From NCBI GenBank assembly GCA_964017185.1, contig OZ024869.1, positions 3,866,501 to 3,930,500 on the forward strand: a stretch of 64,000 bases of DNA. The letters run 5' to 3'. Numbering within the stretch: position 1 is the first letter of the stretch; every line of letters begins with the position of its first letter. Origin of the DNA: Rugalucina vietnamica (taxonomy: Eukaryota; Mollusca; Bivalvia; Lucinida; Lucinidae). The notes below the pieces were generated by a model. It made no database searches and had not been told where the DNA came from. It saw only the letters and a program-made list of their open reading frames with translations. This document shows, piece by piece, positions 1 to 10,744 of this stretch. A program made the translations under genes and the position numbers.

Positions 1-560
1 TTTCGCCTTTTTGGCTTTCCGTCTTTCTGTCCTTCCGTCCTTACTATAGCAGTTTATACCTTGTGTGCACAACTCCTCCTACAGTTTTATTGTTTTATTC
101 CGGTTCTTTGAAACTTTACAGATGTGCTGACCATGGTTTAAAGATGTGCATGTGGTTTGGCTATATTCCTCATTTTTTTTTTTTTTTCGCATTTTGAATA
201 GTCATTTTTCGGGCATTTTGACAATGAAAGTGAATGGACAGTAGGTAACATGAGTGCGCAACTCCTGCTACAGTTTAATGCCAATTCTTTTGAAACTTTG
301 CACGTGTTATTGACATGGCCTGAAGATATGCATTTAATCCTAAACTTACATGTAGGTGCATTTAATCCAAAATTTAGGTGCATTTAACCCTAAACTTAGG
401 TTTTTAGCAATTTTTCTCAATTTTATTTAGTCATTTTTTCGGGCATTTTGACTCTGGTAATGGGTAATTTGTGTGTGCATTCTCTTCCTATAGATTTTAT
501 GTAGATATTATGGAAATAATCAGAAATAATCAGCATGTGGTTTGGATATACATTTTTCAC
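1..560. repeat. Degenerate tandem-array repeat, truncated by the window start
   Basis: Two to three diverged monomers of roughly 200-250 bp recur. Each contains a version of 'caactcct(c/g)ctacagttt', 'gaaactttgca/aca' and 'tcatttttcgggcattttgac'. The stretch begins with a pyrimidine-rich microsatellite (ttctgtccttccgtcc). That layout, microsatellite then monomers, matches the array elements at 57.2 and 60.6 kb. No gene is visible. Confidence 0.5.
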
Positions 561-1586
561 AGATAATCGTTATGTAACTAAAGAAAATTCTCTGAAATTG
601 CTTGTTAGCCTTTGTTAATAGGCGTGGACTGAACCCACAACCTCCGGACCAACCAAGAAATTCAAAGGGATGACATACCCTCCGAATAGGTACTCAAATG
701 ATCTATATGTGTACACCATAGGCGCTTGAAGTTACTAAAAACCACTAGTAAAATCATAAAATTATGCGCCGGTAGAAGTGTCGATCTGTTGACTATACAG
801 AAGTATTGCCATGTTACTGTATTGCCATGTACATGTACATACTTACCATTATTTTATGATTTATGGCCATGAATTCAAACGCTCGTGCGTACTCGAATCA
901 CCAAGCTCATGGGCGTTTTAGTGCCTATGACCACTTTTGCTAGAAGGCCCAGCTATTCCAAGCGTTTAACTAGTAATCAGGTGGTAGGTCAGTATGTTAT
1001 GAGATTAGCACGAAAGGACAAACAGTCCGTCTATCTCTCACGGTCACGATGGGCTGGTGCCGAAATTTCCACCGTCTACCCTTAAGCATTGAAAAAAAGG
1101 ATGATGGATTGATAAACACCGTGTAAGAATCGCAATGATGTAAGAAATACGTGGCCCAAACATGCACAATGTATATATAAAAAAAAAAATCAAACACCAA
1201 GTTTACAATCAAGTTTTAATATAAAACAGTTTGAGGAACCATAACATTAAACTCAGTCCTGGAAATTTGCGAAGTTTAACCCTGGCTCTGGAGGTAGCTC
1301 TGGAGCCTGAAAAGTAACAATAACGATAAGGGGTGTATCATAAACTGATACTGAAATCGAACACCTGATGAATATTTCAGGAACAATAGTTGTGCAGATC
1401 AGTGTGTTATTAGGATAAATCATCGTCAGCGAAAGCGTGTATCTGGCTTGAGAAGCAGGCTATGATCTATCAAGAATCCCTTTAGTATCTTTATAATACA
1501 GTAAACTTTGCCAGTCTAGACCAGATTTCTGAAAAATTGTCTGTTTTCGTGAAATGCATAGATAATTGTTAAATTATTTTAAAAAC
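561..1586. other. Stretch with no recognisable gene
   Basis: Only short chance reading frames are present. I see no splice-bordered coding segment, tRNA or repeat I can name. It lies 3' of the secreted-peptide gene and may include its 3' UTR and polyadenylation site just below 1587. Confidence 0.4.
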
Positions 1587-2440
1587 CTACTGGCTGCAAG
1601 CTGTTTTGCAAAGTCCAAAGTCCAGTCCGTGGCTGAGACCTTGGCAGACGTTCTCACATTGCTGCTCAGTGGCATCAGATCCCAAGATGGCGACAACCTG
1701 TCGGAGAATCTCGTCTGCAAAAATGAATATACAATTAAACGAATAAAATAATTGATATTTATACTGTGTACAAAAATGCCACTGCCGAATGATTTGTTCT
1801 GGTTGCTGACTAAACAACATTGTTTCAACCAGTTCAAATGCTATTCTTTAGTATACAGTACATGTACATGTGTTTCACGTGAACTGGAAATACATGAAAT
1901 AGCAAGCAGATAGGAAATAGATACCCCTAGATGTCAGTCTGTTAATTGTTTTGAGAAAAATGTTAAAATGTGATCAAATATCAATTTTTCCCTATGAAAT
2001 TTATACAGCTAAAAATCTGTCGGTGTATTGCATGAGCATGTTATCGTAATGGAAATCATTGTCAGCTAATTTAATAATAAACACGTATACGACAAAAAAT
2101 ATACGCCCCAATAACGTACAGATACGGTACACGCAAGAAAACAATTGGCCGCCAGCAGTAGATTGCATTCCTTTGGAAAAAGGGATGCCATTATTCTTCT
2201 TGGAAGAATTCATAAGACCGGGTAAAAGGGAATAAATGATAATATTTGATAAATGTTTGTTCTTCATAGACAACCTATGGTGTGGTTGCTCAGTGGAATG
2301 GAATTCGTTTTCTGGAAGAATGGTTCTTATGATTTACCTGTGCTCAGGTGGAAGCTGTCCAGAATGAAGCGCTTGTCGTCTACGATGGCGGCGCTGAACA
2401 CCACTGGCAGGAGAGCGAGGAGGCACAGAGCGAATTTCAT
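1587..2440 (-). CDS. Small secreted four-cysteine peptide, two coding exons
   Basis: Seen: on the minus strand an ATG at 2440-2438 opens exon 2338-2440, which ends at a CACAG|GTAAAT donor. Exon 1587-1714 follows a TTTTGCAG acceptor and ends in TAG. The exons join in frame (103 + 128 nt) to give 76 residues. Residues 1-17 look like a signal peptide (basic start, Leu-rich core, FSA cut site). The mature part has an acidic stretch and cysteines at 54, 58, 70 and 74, that is C-x3-C-x11-C-x3-C. Known: paired CX3C motifs occur in small disulfide-stabilised helical hairpins. Inferred: an extracellular peptide with two disulfides. I do not recognise the family, and the function (antimicrobial, signalling, inhibitor or other) is open. 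The gene model is well supported by splice sites and frame. Confidence 0.72.
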
Positions 2441-2463
2441 CTTGACTTGAATGTACAGATATA

Positions 2464-2790
2464 TCAGTAAATGGCTATATGAAATGGATCAGCGCGGCGC
2501 AGTGCAGGACAACACATTGCAGTAGAGCATAGTACAGTGCAGACCAGTGGAATAATGTACAGTATAGTGCAGTGCAGTACAATACAGCAATTCAGTTCAG
2601 TACATTGACGTAATGGTGCAGTAGAGTACAGCATAGTGCAGTGAAGCATAATGCAAAGCAGCACAGCACAGTACATCGTTGTGCAGTTCAGCACAACACG
2701 GTGCGGTAAAATACAGTAACGCACAGTACAGTACCGTTCAGTACATTATAGCATAGTACAGTATAGTGCAGTACAATTCACCATAGCAGA
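2464..2790. repeat. Degenerate short satellite (gtacagtgca-like)
   Basis: Dozens of overlapping variants of 'gcagtacagtgcagtatagt' fill this piece of the intron upstream of the peptide's ATG. The same texture continues at 3036-3125, so the MITE at 2802-3035 was inserted into the array. The reading frames in it are artefacts of low complexity. Confidence 0.6.
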
Positions 2791-2801
2791 AAGCACAAAA
2801 T

Positions 2802-3035
2802 GAGCCGCATCGTGAGAAAACCGGATTTTTGGCTAGGCGAAAACAAAGGCGCAGATCAGCTTCGCGGTAACCGCGAAGCTGATCAGCGCCTTTGTTTTCG
2901 CTACTCGGATAGTACAATTCCTCTTCTACTTAAATCCGAAATTTCAAGCTTCTAGCTCTTTTCTGAGCTTGTACAGGCCGGTTTGTGTCGGACCTGTTCG
3001 GAAACCCGAAGACCGGTTTTCTCGCGTCGCGGCTC
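2802..3035 (-). mobile_element. GAGCCGC MITE, copy 1 (TSD AAAT)
   Basis: The element runs GAGCCGC...GCGGCTC and has an internal hairpin around 'gatcagcttcgcggtaaccgcgaagctgatc'-type arms. AAAT lies on both sides (2798-2801 and 3036-3039). It is in the reverse orientation relative to the copy at 3128. Confidence 0.8.
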
Positions 3036-3127
3036 AAATAATACAGCACTGTGCACCGCAGTGCAATGTAGGGGAGTGCACGACGGTTTAGAACTGTTTG
3101 GAAGTACAGTATACCACAAAATAATAA

Positions 3128-3362
3128 GAGCCGCGACGCGAGAAAACCGGTCTTCGGGGTTTCCGACAAGGTCCGACACAAACCGGGCTGTACAGTCTCA
3201 GAAGCAGGCTAGAAGCTTGAAATTTCGGATTTAAGTAGAAGAGGAATTGTACTATCCGAGTAGCGAAAACAAAGGCGCTGATCAGCTTCGCGGTTACCGC
3301 GAAGCTGATCTGCGCCTTTGTTTTCGCATAGGCAAAAATCCGGTTTTCTCACGATGCGGCTC
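3128..3362 (+). mobile_element. GAGCCGC MITE, copy 2
   Basis: Full-length copy with terminal inverted repeats and the central hairpin. It is inverted relative to copy 1, and the 92-bp spacer between them holds the short satellite, so 2802-3362 can fold back on itself. No clean target duplication is seen here. Confidence 0.75.
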
Positions 3363-3529
3363 AATTTTTTATTAATGTGTCTTTCAGCTTTGTCCTGCCT
3401 TTTCTTGGATATATAGGCATAACGAATAGCATTCGATTAACGTGATTTGAACAGTTCGACGGTATTCAAAAGAATAAATAAAGACTAGTCCCTGGCATAG
3501 TATATTAGCTAACGTTCACTAAATCTTAC

Positions 3530-3565
3530 CTTAGTGTGTGGTCTGTTGTCCGCAAATCTTGGAAT
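3530..3565 (-). other. Probable noncoding first exon of the secreted-peptide gene
   Basis: The minus strand reads CACACTAAG|GTAAGATT, a near-consensus donor with its exon ending at 3530. The exon would start about 25-30 bp below the TATA box at 3588-3596. It would splice to an acceptor just upstream of the ATG at 2440 (polypyrimidine-like 'ctgtacattcaag'). The start coordinate is estimated. Confidence 0.5.
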
Positions 3566-3587
3566 GCTGTCCGATTCCATTTGAGGT

Positions 3588-3596
3588 CCTTTTATA
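3588..3596 (-). promoter_or_regulatory. TATA box of the secreted-peptide gene
   Basis: The minus strand reads TATAAAAGG, a consensus TATA element. It sits about 60 bp upstream of a strong splice donor and in the correct orientation for the gene at 2440-1587. A MITE starts only about 25 bp further upstream (3620). Confidence 0.55.
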
Positions 3597-3619
3597 CAAG
3601 TGTACTGTCCAGATGAGAT

Positions 3620-3854
3620 GAGCCGCGACGCGAAAAAAACGGTCTTTGGGGTTTCCTACCATGTCCGACATAAACCGACCTGTACAGTCACAGAAGCAGG
3701 CTAGAAGCTTGAAACTTTGGATTTAAGTAGAAGAGGAATTGTACTATCCGAGTAGCGAAAACAAAGGCACTGATCAGCTGTGCAGTTAATGCACAGCTGA
3801 TCTGCGCCTTTGTTTTCGCATAGGCGAAAATCCGGTTTTCTCATAACGCGGCTC
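3620..3854 (+). mobile_element. GAGCCGC MITE, copy 3 (TSD AGAT)
   Basis: Full-length copy flanked by AGAT at 3616-3619 and 3855-3858. Its central hairpin variant uses 'cagctgtgcag...' arms. It lies just upstream of the TATA box of the secreted-peptide gene. Confidence 0.8.
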
Positions 3855-4028
3855 AGATGATATAGCACTGAGGTCAATGGTCAAAGTCATGTCCAGTTAT
3901 GTTAAGGAATCATGAAAGTTGATAAGGTTGCACTCAGTGTCCATCAATAGGGCTGAAATATTGTACTCCATTGTAGTCCTCATTTTAATATTTCGTTCCA
4001 AAGTTGTTTGGTTCAATGTGATTTTAAT

Positions 4029-4385
4029 GTAAACCCGGTTTAAGCCCCCAGTAATTTTATATTACTGACCGTTTAAAGGCGGTACTTCGGTTGTGGTTCT
4101 AATTGTTTTATGTTTTGTTGTTGAAATTCTGTGCTGTTTGCACCTCATGTAAACCTTTATGTGCCTTATGTACGTTTTCATATACATATATATTTAGTTA
4201 AGTCCGGGTAACTGAGTGACCACCTTTTGGTAAAAAGCTGCTCACTCGACGGCTTACGATTTGTTCTCTTTGTATTAGTACGTGATTGTCAATTTTAATT
4301 CATTCCCACCCCGGTTTTTGGAATGGGACTTTCGTTATGAGTGCGCCATTTCCTGATCATTGCTTACTCTTACATTTTAAGTTAT
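4029..4385 (+). mobile_element. 3' fragment of a Naiad Penelope-like element
   Basis: Diverged copy of the sequence downstream of the RT in the element at 6390-9960. It begins 'aacccggtttaagccc' and includes 'taactgagtgaccacctttt', 'gctgctcactcg', 'cccaccccggtttttgg' and 'gcgccatttcctgatca'. It is 5' truncated and noncoding. Confidence 0.65.
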
Positions 4386-4574
4386 GATGACAAATAAGAA
4401 TATGAAAATACGCCACTGCCCACACCATGCACACGTCAAATATGGCTTGCAACAAAACTATCATTTATGGATTTCACAGACTTGAAAAAAAAAATCTTAA
4501 AACCTCAAACATAATTATTGCATTCATTGCAAGGTAGCCAAGAATCACAAGAAAATCATTGAAAAAATCAACCT

Positions 4575-4664
4575 TCTAGCTATTTTCTGTAGCTGCACAG
4601 ACCGGTTTATGTCGGACCTTGTCGGAAACCCCGAAGACCGGTTTTCTCGTGACGAGGCTCTATG
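4575..4664 (-). mobile_element. GAGCCGC MITE fragment (one end)
   Basis: Only the terminal third is present, from 'cttctagctattttctg' to 'gtgacgaggctc'. The hairpin and the other terminus are missing. Confidence 0.6.
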
Positions 4665-5072
4665 TTATACTTTTCCGGACAATGTCTTATCACCCATATT
4701 GCTGGAAAGGTTATTTTCGGTTTTCTCTGGTTTATTCAGTAAAATGTTTTGTTGATGCCGATTTCTTACTTGCCTGACTGTAATGCATCATTTTCAAATA
4801 ATCGCGGTTCGACAGAAATAAAGCTCGTGAAATCGAAAGTAACATATGTCAGGTATAAGAAAAGGTATCAGAGGAAAAAATAACGATTACTTTTTTGTAT
4901 ATAAAAAAGTCATTGGCTATTTTTCGTAATTAGAACTGTAAGTGCAAGTCAAGTTTGCTGTGGAGTAGGTCCACACAGGGGTCTAGAGTATAAAGTGGGA
5001 GCATTGCATATGCTGAATGTCTGAGCAAGGTCCTAGACCTATTTTATTTGTGTTAACGAACAGTTGAGATGC
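4665..5072. other. Intergenic stretch, nothing recognised
   Basis: AT-rich sequence with one short palindrome near 4885-4915 (acttttttgtatataaaaaagt). I see no coding segment, splice-bordered exon or named repeat. Confidence 0.35.
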
Positions 5073-5280
5073 TATTGTTTGTTTGTGTTGAGGTTTAACG
5101 TCCCAGTCAACAATTTTTCAGTCATGTCGGGACGGAGCCATCGCTTCCTGGGTTTAACCAGTACTGTAGGGAGTAGATGTGCCTTGCTCAAGGACACAAC
5201 ACGATGACGCTTGTGGGGTTCGAACCCAGGACCTCAAGATTCGGAGTCCGACGCTCTACCACTACGCCACCGCGCTCCCT
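5073..5280 (-). mobile_element. tRNA-derived SINE
   Basis: The minus strand starts AGGGAGCGCGGTGGCGTAG. It has an A-box-like TGGCGTAGTGGTAGAGC and a B-box GGTTCGAACCC, followed by a non-tRNA body ending 'gttgactgggacgttaa' and an AC-rich tail. A second copy lies at 56962-57150. The frame read across it on the plus strand is not a gene. Confidence 0.8.
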
Positions 5281-5605
5281 CTATTGAATTTCCGCACTAA
5301 GATTCACTGCACCGAAGTAGTGGTTGTAGATGTAAATGTTTTCTCATGCGCTTGCATGTAGATTTCATATCTTTAAGACATGATAACGAAACAAGCAAGT
5401 TTGCTGAATATTTTCTCATTCTCTTCATAACAACTTAAAAAATGCTGAAAACTTGCTTTTAGTCTGCCAACTTTCGAATTGCGTATTATTTCAGAAAAGA
5501 AAGCCCTAACAGGTGGCTATGCTGTTTTGACTATTCCGAGATCGAATAAAAAGTAAAACTCGGGGAAGGTAGACATGTATATTTGTCTTCATATAGGTTA
5601 GGATC

Positions 5606-5945
5606 CTGTAAACCCGGTTTAAGCCCGCCAGTAACTTTGTGTTACTGATCGTTCCAAGGCGATACTTCTGTGGTGGTTCTTTTTGTTTTATGTCTTGGTG
5701 TTTAAATTTTTGTTTGTGCTGTTGGCGCCTTATGTATGTTTTCATATTTTTAATTAAGTTAAGGTAACTGAGTGGCCACCTATTGGGAAAATAGCTGCTC
5801 ATTCGGCTTACGATATGTTTCATGGTATAAGTGCCTGATTGTTAGTTTGGTTTTTTCCCACCTCGGTTTTTGGAGTGGGAATCTCTTTCTGATTGCGCCT
5901 TTTCCTGATCTTTGCCTACTTGTACCTTTTCATAGTAACATCAGA
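5606..5945 (+). mobile_element. 3' fragment of a Naiad Penelope-like element
   Basis: Close match to the 3' noncoding end of the Naiad element (reverse complement of 6390-6710): 'gtaaacccggtttaagcccgcc' through 'ttgcctacttgtacctttt'. It is 5' truncated. Confidence 0.75.
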
Positions 5946-6059
5946 TACAGACTTTATCATTTCAAAAGTTCTTCACCATTTGTGAAGAATTATTATTAGA
6001 TCTGGTAACATCACTTACATAAGCCCTAGTGAAGAGACCTATATAGGTTACCTCTATAT

Positions 6060-6236
6060 GAGCAATGGAGCGAGAAAACCGGTCTTCGGGGTTATTAAAA
6101 CGATCAGGTCCGTCACAAACCGGTCTGTACAGTCACAGAGGAAAGCTAGAAAATAGAAATTTTATAAATAAGTCGAAGAAGAGTTTTACTGTCCGTGTAG
6201 TGAGAACAAAGGCGCTGATCAGCTGTGCGGTTAGTA
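6060..6236 (+). mobile_element. GAGCCGC MITE fragment (left part)
   Basis: It carries the long arm (gaaaaccggtcttcgggg, 'gtccgtcacaaaccggtctgtacag', 'gctagaa') and half of the central hairpin, then stops. It lies just beyond the Naiad 3' end. Confidence 0.6.
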
Positions 6237-6389
6237 ATTAATGAAAGGATGACCATTTTTGTAAGGCTGAAAATGGTGTCTTTATGATCACTATTTACAA
6301 AGTTACATCCTGATTTCATTCATTGTACATTTTAAAGTTTCGTGGTAAAGCGGTTGTTACAATCATAAAACTAAGCATGTCAGTGTTAT

Positions 6390-9300
6390 TTTGCAAGAAA
6401 AAAGGTACAAGTAGGCAAAGATCAGGAAAAGGCGCAATCAGAAAAAGATTCCCACTCCAAAAACCGAGGTGGGAAAAAAACCAAACTAACAATCAGGTAC
6501 TTATACATATCGTAAGCCGAATGAGCAGCTATTTTCCCAATAGGTGGCCACTCAGTTACCTTAACTTAACTAAAACTATGAAAACACACATAAGGCGCCA
6601 ACAGCACAAAAAATTTAAACACCAAGACATAAAACAAAAAGAACCACCACAGAAGTATCGATCAGTAACACAAAGTTACTGGCGGGCTTAAACCGGTTTT
6701 ACAGGCGCCTAACCTCACCCTCAGCTTCTGCAGTGGTTCATAACATTTAGTTAGTTCTTCGGTCCTCGTGGTGAATCTCTAACTAGTCAATGAATCATCA
6801 AGAACAAACATATAAATCAAGATAAACATCCTGATGAATCAAAAACCACGACTCACAGATTGAGTAAGCTGCCCGACGATGGAGATCCCTGGGCGCCGAA
6901 TAACCTACTAACTCCGGAGCAAAAGAAAAAACACCAGTTGGACCCCGGTGGGCCAAGCAACAGACAAGAAGCTCCGGCCCCAACCAACTAAAATGAATAG
7001 CTTTAAGTCGGGGCCATCATAGAGTCTGACGCCCGACCCACCGGCGTGCAATTAAAGAAGGCAGCATAGTTATCAACCATGATTGGGTTAAAAACTAAGC
7101 ATGCAGACTGACGCATAACATTCAAGTTATAACCTATACGTCTGTAACGTGTTATGATTTTTCTGAATTGAAAAGAAAAATCATTAATTCCTATAAGTTT
7201 CTTAAATTTGTAAACCAAGTCACCATAAAATTCAGGTTCCGAAAGGCCCTCACTTAAAAGCGTCTTTAACCCAACATTATATTTGGAAATCAATTCATAG
7301 TGTCTACGATAAAATTTAGAAAAGGTTTTTCGAAGTTTATGATACCGATAGCCCTGTTGGAGAAGTTTTGCCGATAAAAAATTTATTTCGAGCGTTGAAG
7401 TCTGTAACATGATTGCAGACTCTAGCAAACCTAATAAGTTGCGAAATGTATACACCATAAGAAGCACGACGAGGAACGTCACCATCCAAAAAAGGAAAAT
7501 TTACTATATCAAAATCAAAGTCATCGCGCTTATCATAAATTTTAGAAGAAACAAATCCATTTGCAACAGAAAGATGTAGATCTAAAAAGGGGGCTTCGGT
7601 ATCTGAGATATTGGCTTTGTTCAACTGTAGCTCAGGTGGATAAATCTGATTGACCATACCTTCAAAATAAGGGTTGTCAATGTTTAAAAGGTCATCGAGG
7701 TACCTAGATGTGGAATTGAAAGCCTCGATAACATCAGCTTGATTATCATGGTTAAGAGAATCCATGAAATCTCTTTCGTAACAGTATAAAAATAAATCAG
7801 CTACGAGAGATGCGCAATTTGTACCCATCGGAATTCCAACAATTCGTCTGTATAACTTGGTCCCAAATCTAATATAAATATTATCAAGGAGATAGGACAA
7901 GGCGTCGCACACATTCTGACATGACCAAAGTGTATACCGACTTTGGTCAGAGGAAGTGAAAAAACCTTTCTGTCATTACATGCCAAATAAAGTGAACCAT
8001 AGTTTTTAATGCCCTTTTGAACGTCCACTCTATCAAATCCAGAAGTTTTTCTTTTATTAGATTATGTGGTAATGTTGTATACAGAGTAGAAAAATCATAT
8101 GTCGACAAGCTTGTCGCACGGAACCCTCTACACTTCAATTTACTGAGCACCTCACCAGAATTTTTTATTGACCAAAACCAATTTTTATTTGAAGTTTCAC
8201 ACACTGTCTCACAGTATCTTATAACATGAGATTTGATAGCAGTAAGACTGGAAGTTAATAATTTAGAAAGTTCAGTGGTAGTACAAGAGCTAGAATTTGC
8301 AATAAATCTAGTTTTGTACGGTCTTTTGTGAAGCTTAGGTAACCAATACATCTTAGGAAGTTTGTCTTGGCCTTCATTGACACAAACAGAAAACTTAACA
8401 GGTAAATCGTTCAAGTGGTCATTAACTACAGACACTTCATCAGTATCTGTCTCCAGATAAGCCCTGGTACCATCAAGCTCCTGTTTTAAGGTGTTAATGT
8501 AGTGAAGCCTACAAACGACAACAACATTGTTTGCGGCTTTGTCTGCCGGAACCAAGACATACTTTCTATGAAATTCTTGGATACCCTGCTTCAATGCCTA
8601 AATGACGATTTGGGTTTAGGAGGTAAAAGATTAGTATTTTGTGAATAAAACTTAATAAGTTTATCCACGAAAGTGAAGATACTTCTTTTCCATTCTTTAA
8701 CAGCATTACTTTCAACACCCTCTCGTTTACACCATCGACTACTGAAATCATTTAATGCAGATGCAATCTCCTCTCTACATTTGTCGAAATTAATGTATGA
8801 TGGGAATCTATATTTCGGACCTTTAGAAACAATTTTGCGACTTCTAGAATCCGAAATTATTTTTAAATTTCCAGTAACTATATGTCCGGCTGGTTGATAA
8901 ACATATTTTGAATCTCTACAATCTCAAGACTTAGGAGTATTAGCATGGATATCAAGATCAGAAACAAGTTTATTGAAATTAAAAATAGTATTTCTGATTG
9001 GTTTGTTATATTTGTAACAAATAGTAGGAGGTTCTGAATTTTGGAAGTAGGTAGGTATAGACTGTATCACTGATTTATCCTGGAATATGCTTGGTAAATC
9101 AATAAAGTCAATTCCTTTATTAATGAAAGGAATTTTAATAAAACTTCTAATGTGATTAGATTCGGAATCGATAAATGGACGAAGAGCATGCTGAGTATAA
9201 CATCTTGTTAACAGTGCAGCCTCATACATTTGATGATTTCTATCGTAAAATCTATTAGCCTATGTGTCCAAGGAACGTAATACAGCAATAGGTAGAGAAC

Positions 9301-9960
9301 TTAGATAAGACAGCATTGGATGTCGACCGTGAATCCTCAGTTTAACAGCTAAATCATTAAGGGAAATGTTCAATTTCAATGCAGCGCACCGTTTACGTTT
9401 GTCATTACCCTTTTTCTGTATACCATGAGATCTAGATTTACGTTTACGGGACTCTGAAAGTGTAAGCACATCAAAATCGGGCATTTTGGAAATATTGCCT
9501 TCATGGTAAATGTTGTCGTTAAATCCCAGTGGAAAGGGTGTTTGCAGTAATTTTATCCATTTAAGTTCAGTTTCAAATCGTTTGATGTTTTTGAATCTAA
9601 CTGAAGAATTTTCATCATATGTGATTTTCTCCACTGGCTGAACTATAACATCATTGGGAGAATGACCAGTGCGCTTAAAATGCTGGTACAGAAAGGTATC
9701 GTTATTTTTGGGCTTTCTGATTCTACGATAGTGCTCACCAAATCGTTTTTGCAAAGTTCGACAAGTTTGTCCAACATATTGCGTCCTACAATTATTTGTA
9801 TTTCAAGTAAGAACATATACAAGATCCATTGATTTTCAGTCTAAATCAGAATCATTAACCACTGAAAATGTCCTACCATTCACAGATGAAGTGATAGTAG
9901 TAACTAATATTCTACCAGGTTTTTTTAAAGCTTGCTAGGGAGTTCCTTCATGGGGTAAAC
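6390..9960 (-). mobile_element. Near full-length Penelope-like retroelement, Naiad type (N-terminal endonuclease)
   Basis: Seen on the minus strand, 5' to 3': a GIY-YIG-like region (about 9830-9500), a basic linker, a segment with a UxC/CxC motif (8924), then a Penelope-type RT (about 8600-7003), then about 600 bp of noncoding 3' tail. The tail's last 350 bp or so is what recurs as short copies at 4029, 5606, 17791 and 19513. Known: canonical Penelope elements carry GIY-YIG after the RT. The clade with GIY-YIG before the RT, linked by a CxC segment, is called Naiad and is common in invertebrates. The 5' boundary is uncertain; similarity fades above about 9960 near A-rich sequence. Confidence 0.8.
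7003..9920 (-). pseudogene. Naiad PLE polyprotein (GIY-YIG + CxC + RT), broken, with three in-frame TGA codons
   Basis: One frame runs from about 9920 to 8590. The nuclease reads YVLT-U...QYVGQT (TGA at 9803-9805) and is preceded by another TGA at 9836-9838. RFGEHYRRI and HF-x3-GH follow. TAG stops interrupt near 9935 and at 9257-9259. At 8924-8926 a third TGA replaces the first Cys of the CxC motif (KS-U-DC). A one-base deletion near 8590 shifts into the RT (VPADKAANNVV, MYWLPKLHKRPYKTRFI, STYDFSTLYTTLP). Further shifts occur near 8020, 7960 and 7385. The catalytic motif is RYLDDLLN. Stop TAA at 7003-7005. In related clam elements TGA at these cysteines is read as selenocysteine. The TAG stops and frameshifts show that this copy itself is dead. 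Confidence 0.8.
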
Positions 9961-10309
9961 ATGTCTTAAAGCACTATGGAGTCACCCATGGCTTTGTACA
10001 TAACTACGTACATAACTCTTGTTCCTTGTGGAATCTTTGAAACTCGAAAACAAAAGCTACTTTTTGTTAAAAAAAATAAAAAAAAATAAAAAAAAAATCA
10101 AAAAAATCTGGGCTTCATATATTATGTAATCAAATAAGGCATAAAGTAACACAAGATCTAGAAGTTTTATATCAAAAGTAAATATTTATCCTCACAAAAT
10201 ATAATTATAAAGAAAAGTCTCCTTTCGTTTATTTCTTGCCCCTGACGATTGTTCTCAAACATGAACAGTTGTCAATTTATTTTTAAATATTGCAGGGGGA
10301 TATCAATAA

Positions 10310-10440
10310 CTGAACTCAGCTGTATATAGAAAGTAACTGCTCACTCGGGTTACCGATTGTTGTCTTTGTATCAGTACATAATTGCCATTTTGGTTGTATC
10401 ACACCTAGGTTTTATGGTGGTAAGTTGCTTCTGATTTCTA
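10310..10440 (+). mobile_element. Short diverged Naiad 3' fragment
   Basis: It contains 'aactgctcactcggg-ttaccgattg' and 'cacacctaggttttatgg', diverged forms of the Naiad tail. It follows an A-rich tract at 10070-10105. Confidence 0.4.
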
Positions 10441-10574
10441 AAAACAATAAGCTGATCTGGGTCTGTTTGAACATTTGGTGTATTATTTGCCCCTCATTAC
10501 GAAAACTTGCCCATGCAATATACAGAGATTTTTTCAGTTGTAAAAAATTAAAATTTCATCAGAAAAAGTTTGAT

Positions 10575-10690
10575 ATTTTTCTTATTTTTGCTCAAAACAT
10601 AGATTGTGGGTACAAGTTAGAACCACCTCGCCGAGGCGGTTCTAACGAGTACAAACAATCTATGTTTTGGAGCAAAATTAAGAAAAAAAG
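10575..10690. repeat. Long hairpin repeat (aaacatagattgtgggtac arms)
   Basis: 'ttttgctcaaaacatagat' followed by 'ggttctaac' pairs with 'gttagaacc...atctatgttttggagcaaaa'. The central loop is 'cgccgaggcgg'. Single-arm or decayed relatives occur at 44205-44265 and 48780-48870, so it is a dispersed hairpin family. Confidence 0.6.
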
Positions 10691-10744
10691 ATATACCCCT
10701 GCATATCCCAGTTTTGCTGTTTAAAAGTGTGGTTCAAGGGAATA

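Noticed and set aside
2253-2450. Plus-strand open frame of 65 codons
   Set aside because: It is the antisense of the signal-peptide exon at 2338-2440, which has splice-site and signal-peptide support on the minus strand.
2930-3234. Several 75-83-codon frames on both strands
   Set aside because: They lie in GAGCCGC MITE sequence and recur wherever the MITE occurs; noncoding repeat.
5179-5361. Frame containing GVRTQDLKIRSPTLYHYA
   Set aside because: It is the translated tRNA-derived head of a SINE, not a gene.
7337-8594. RT as a possible telomerase gene
   Set aside because: The RT has the Penelope/Naiad motif set and a GIY-YIG nuclease in the same frame, with stops and frameshifts; it is a retroelement.
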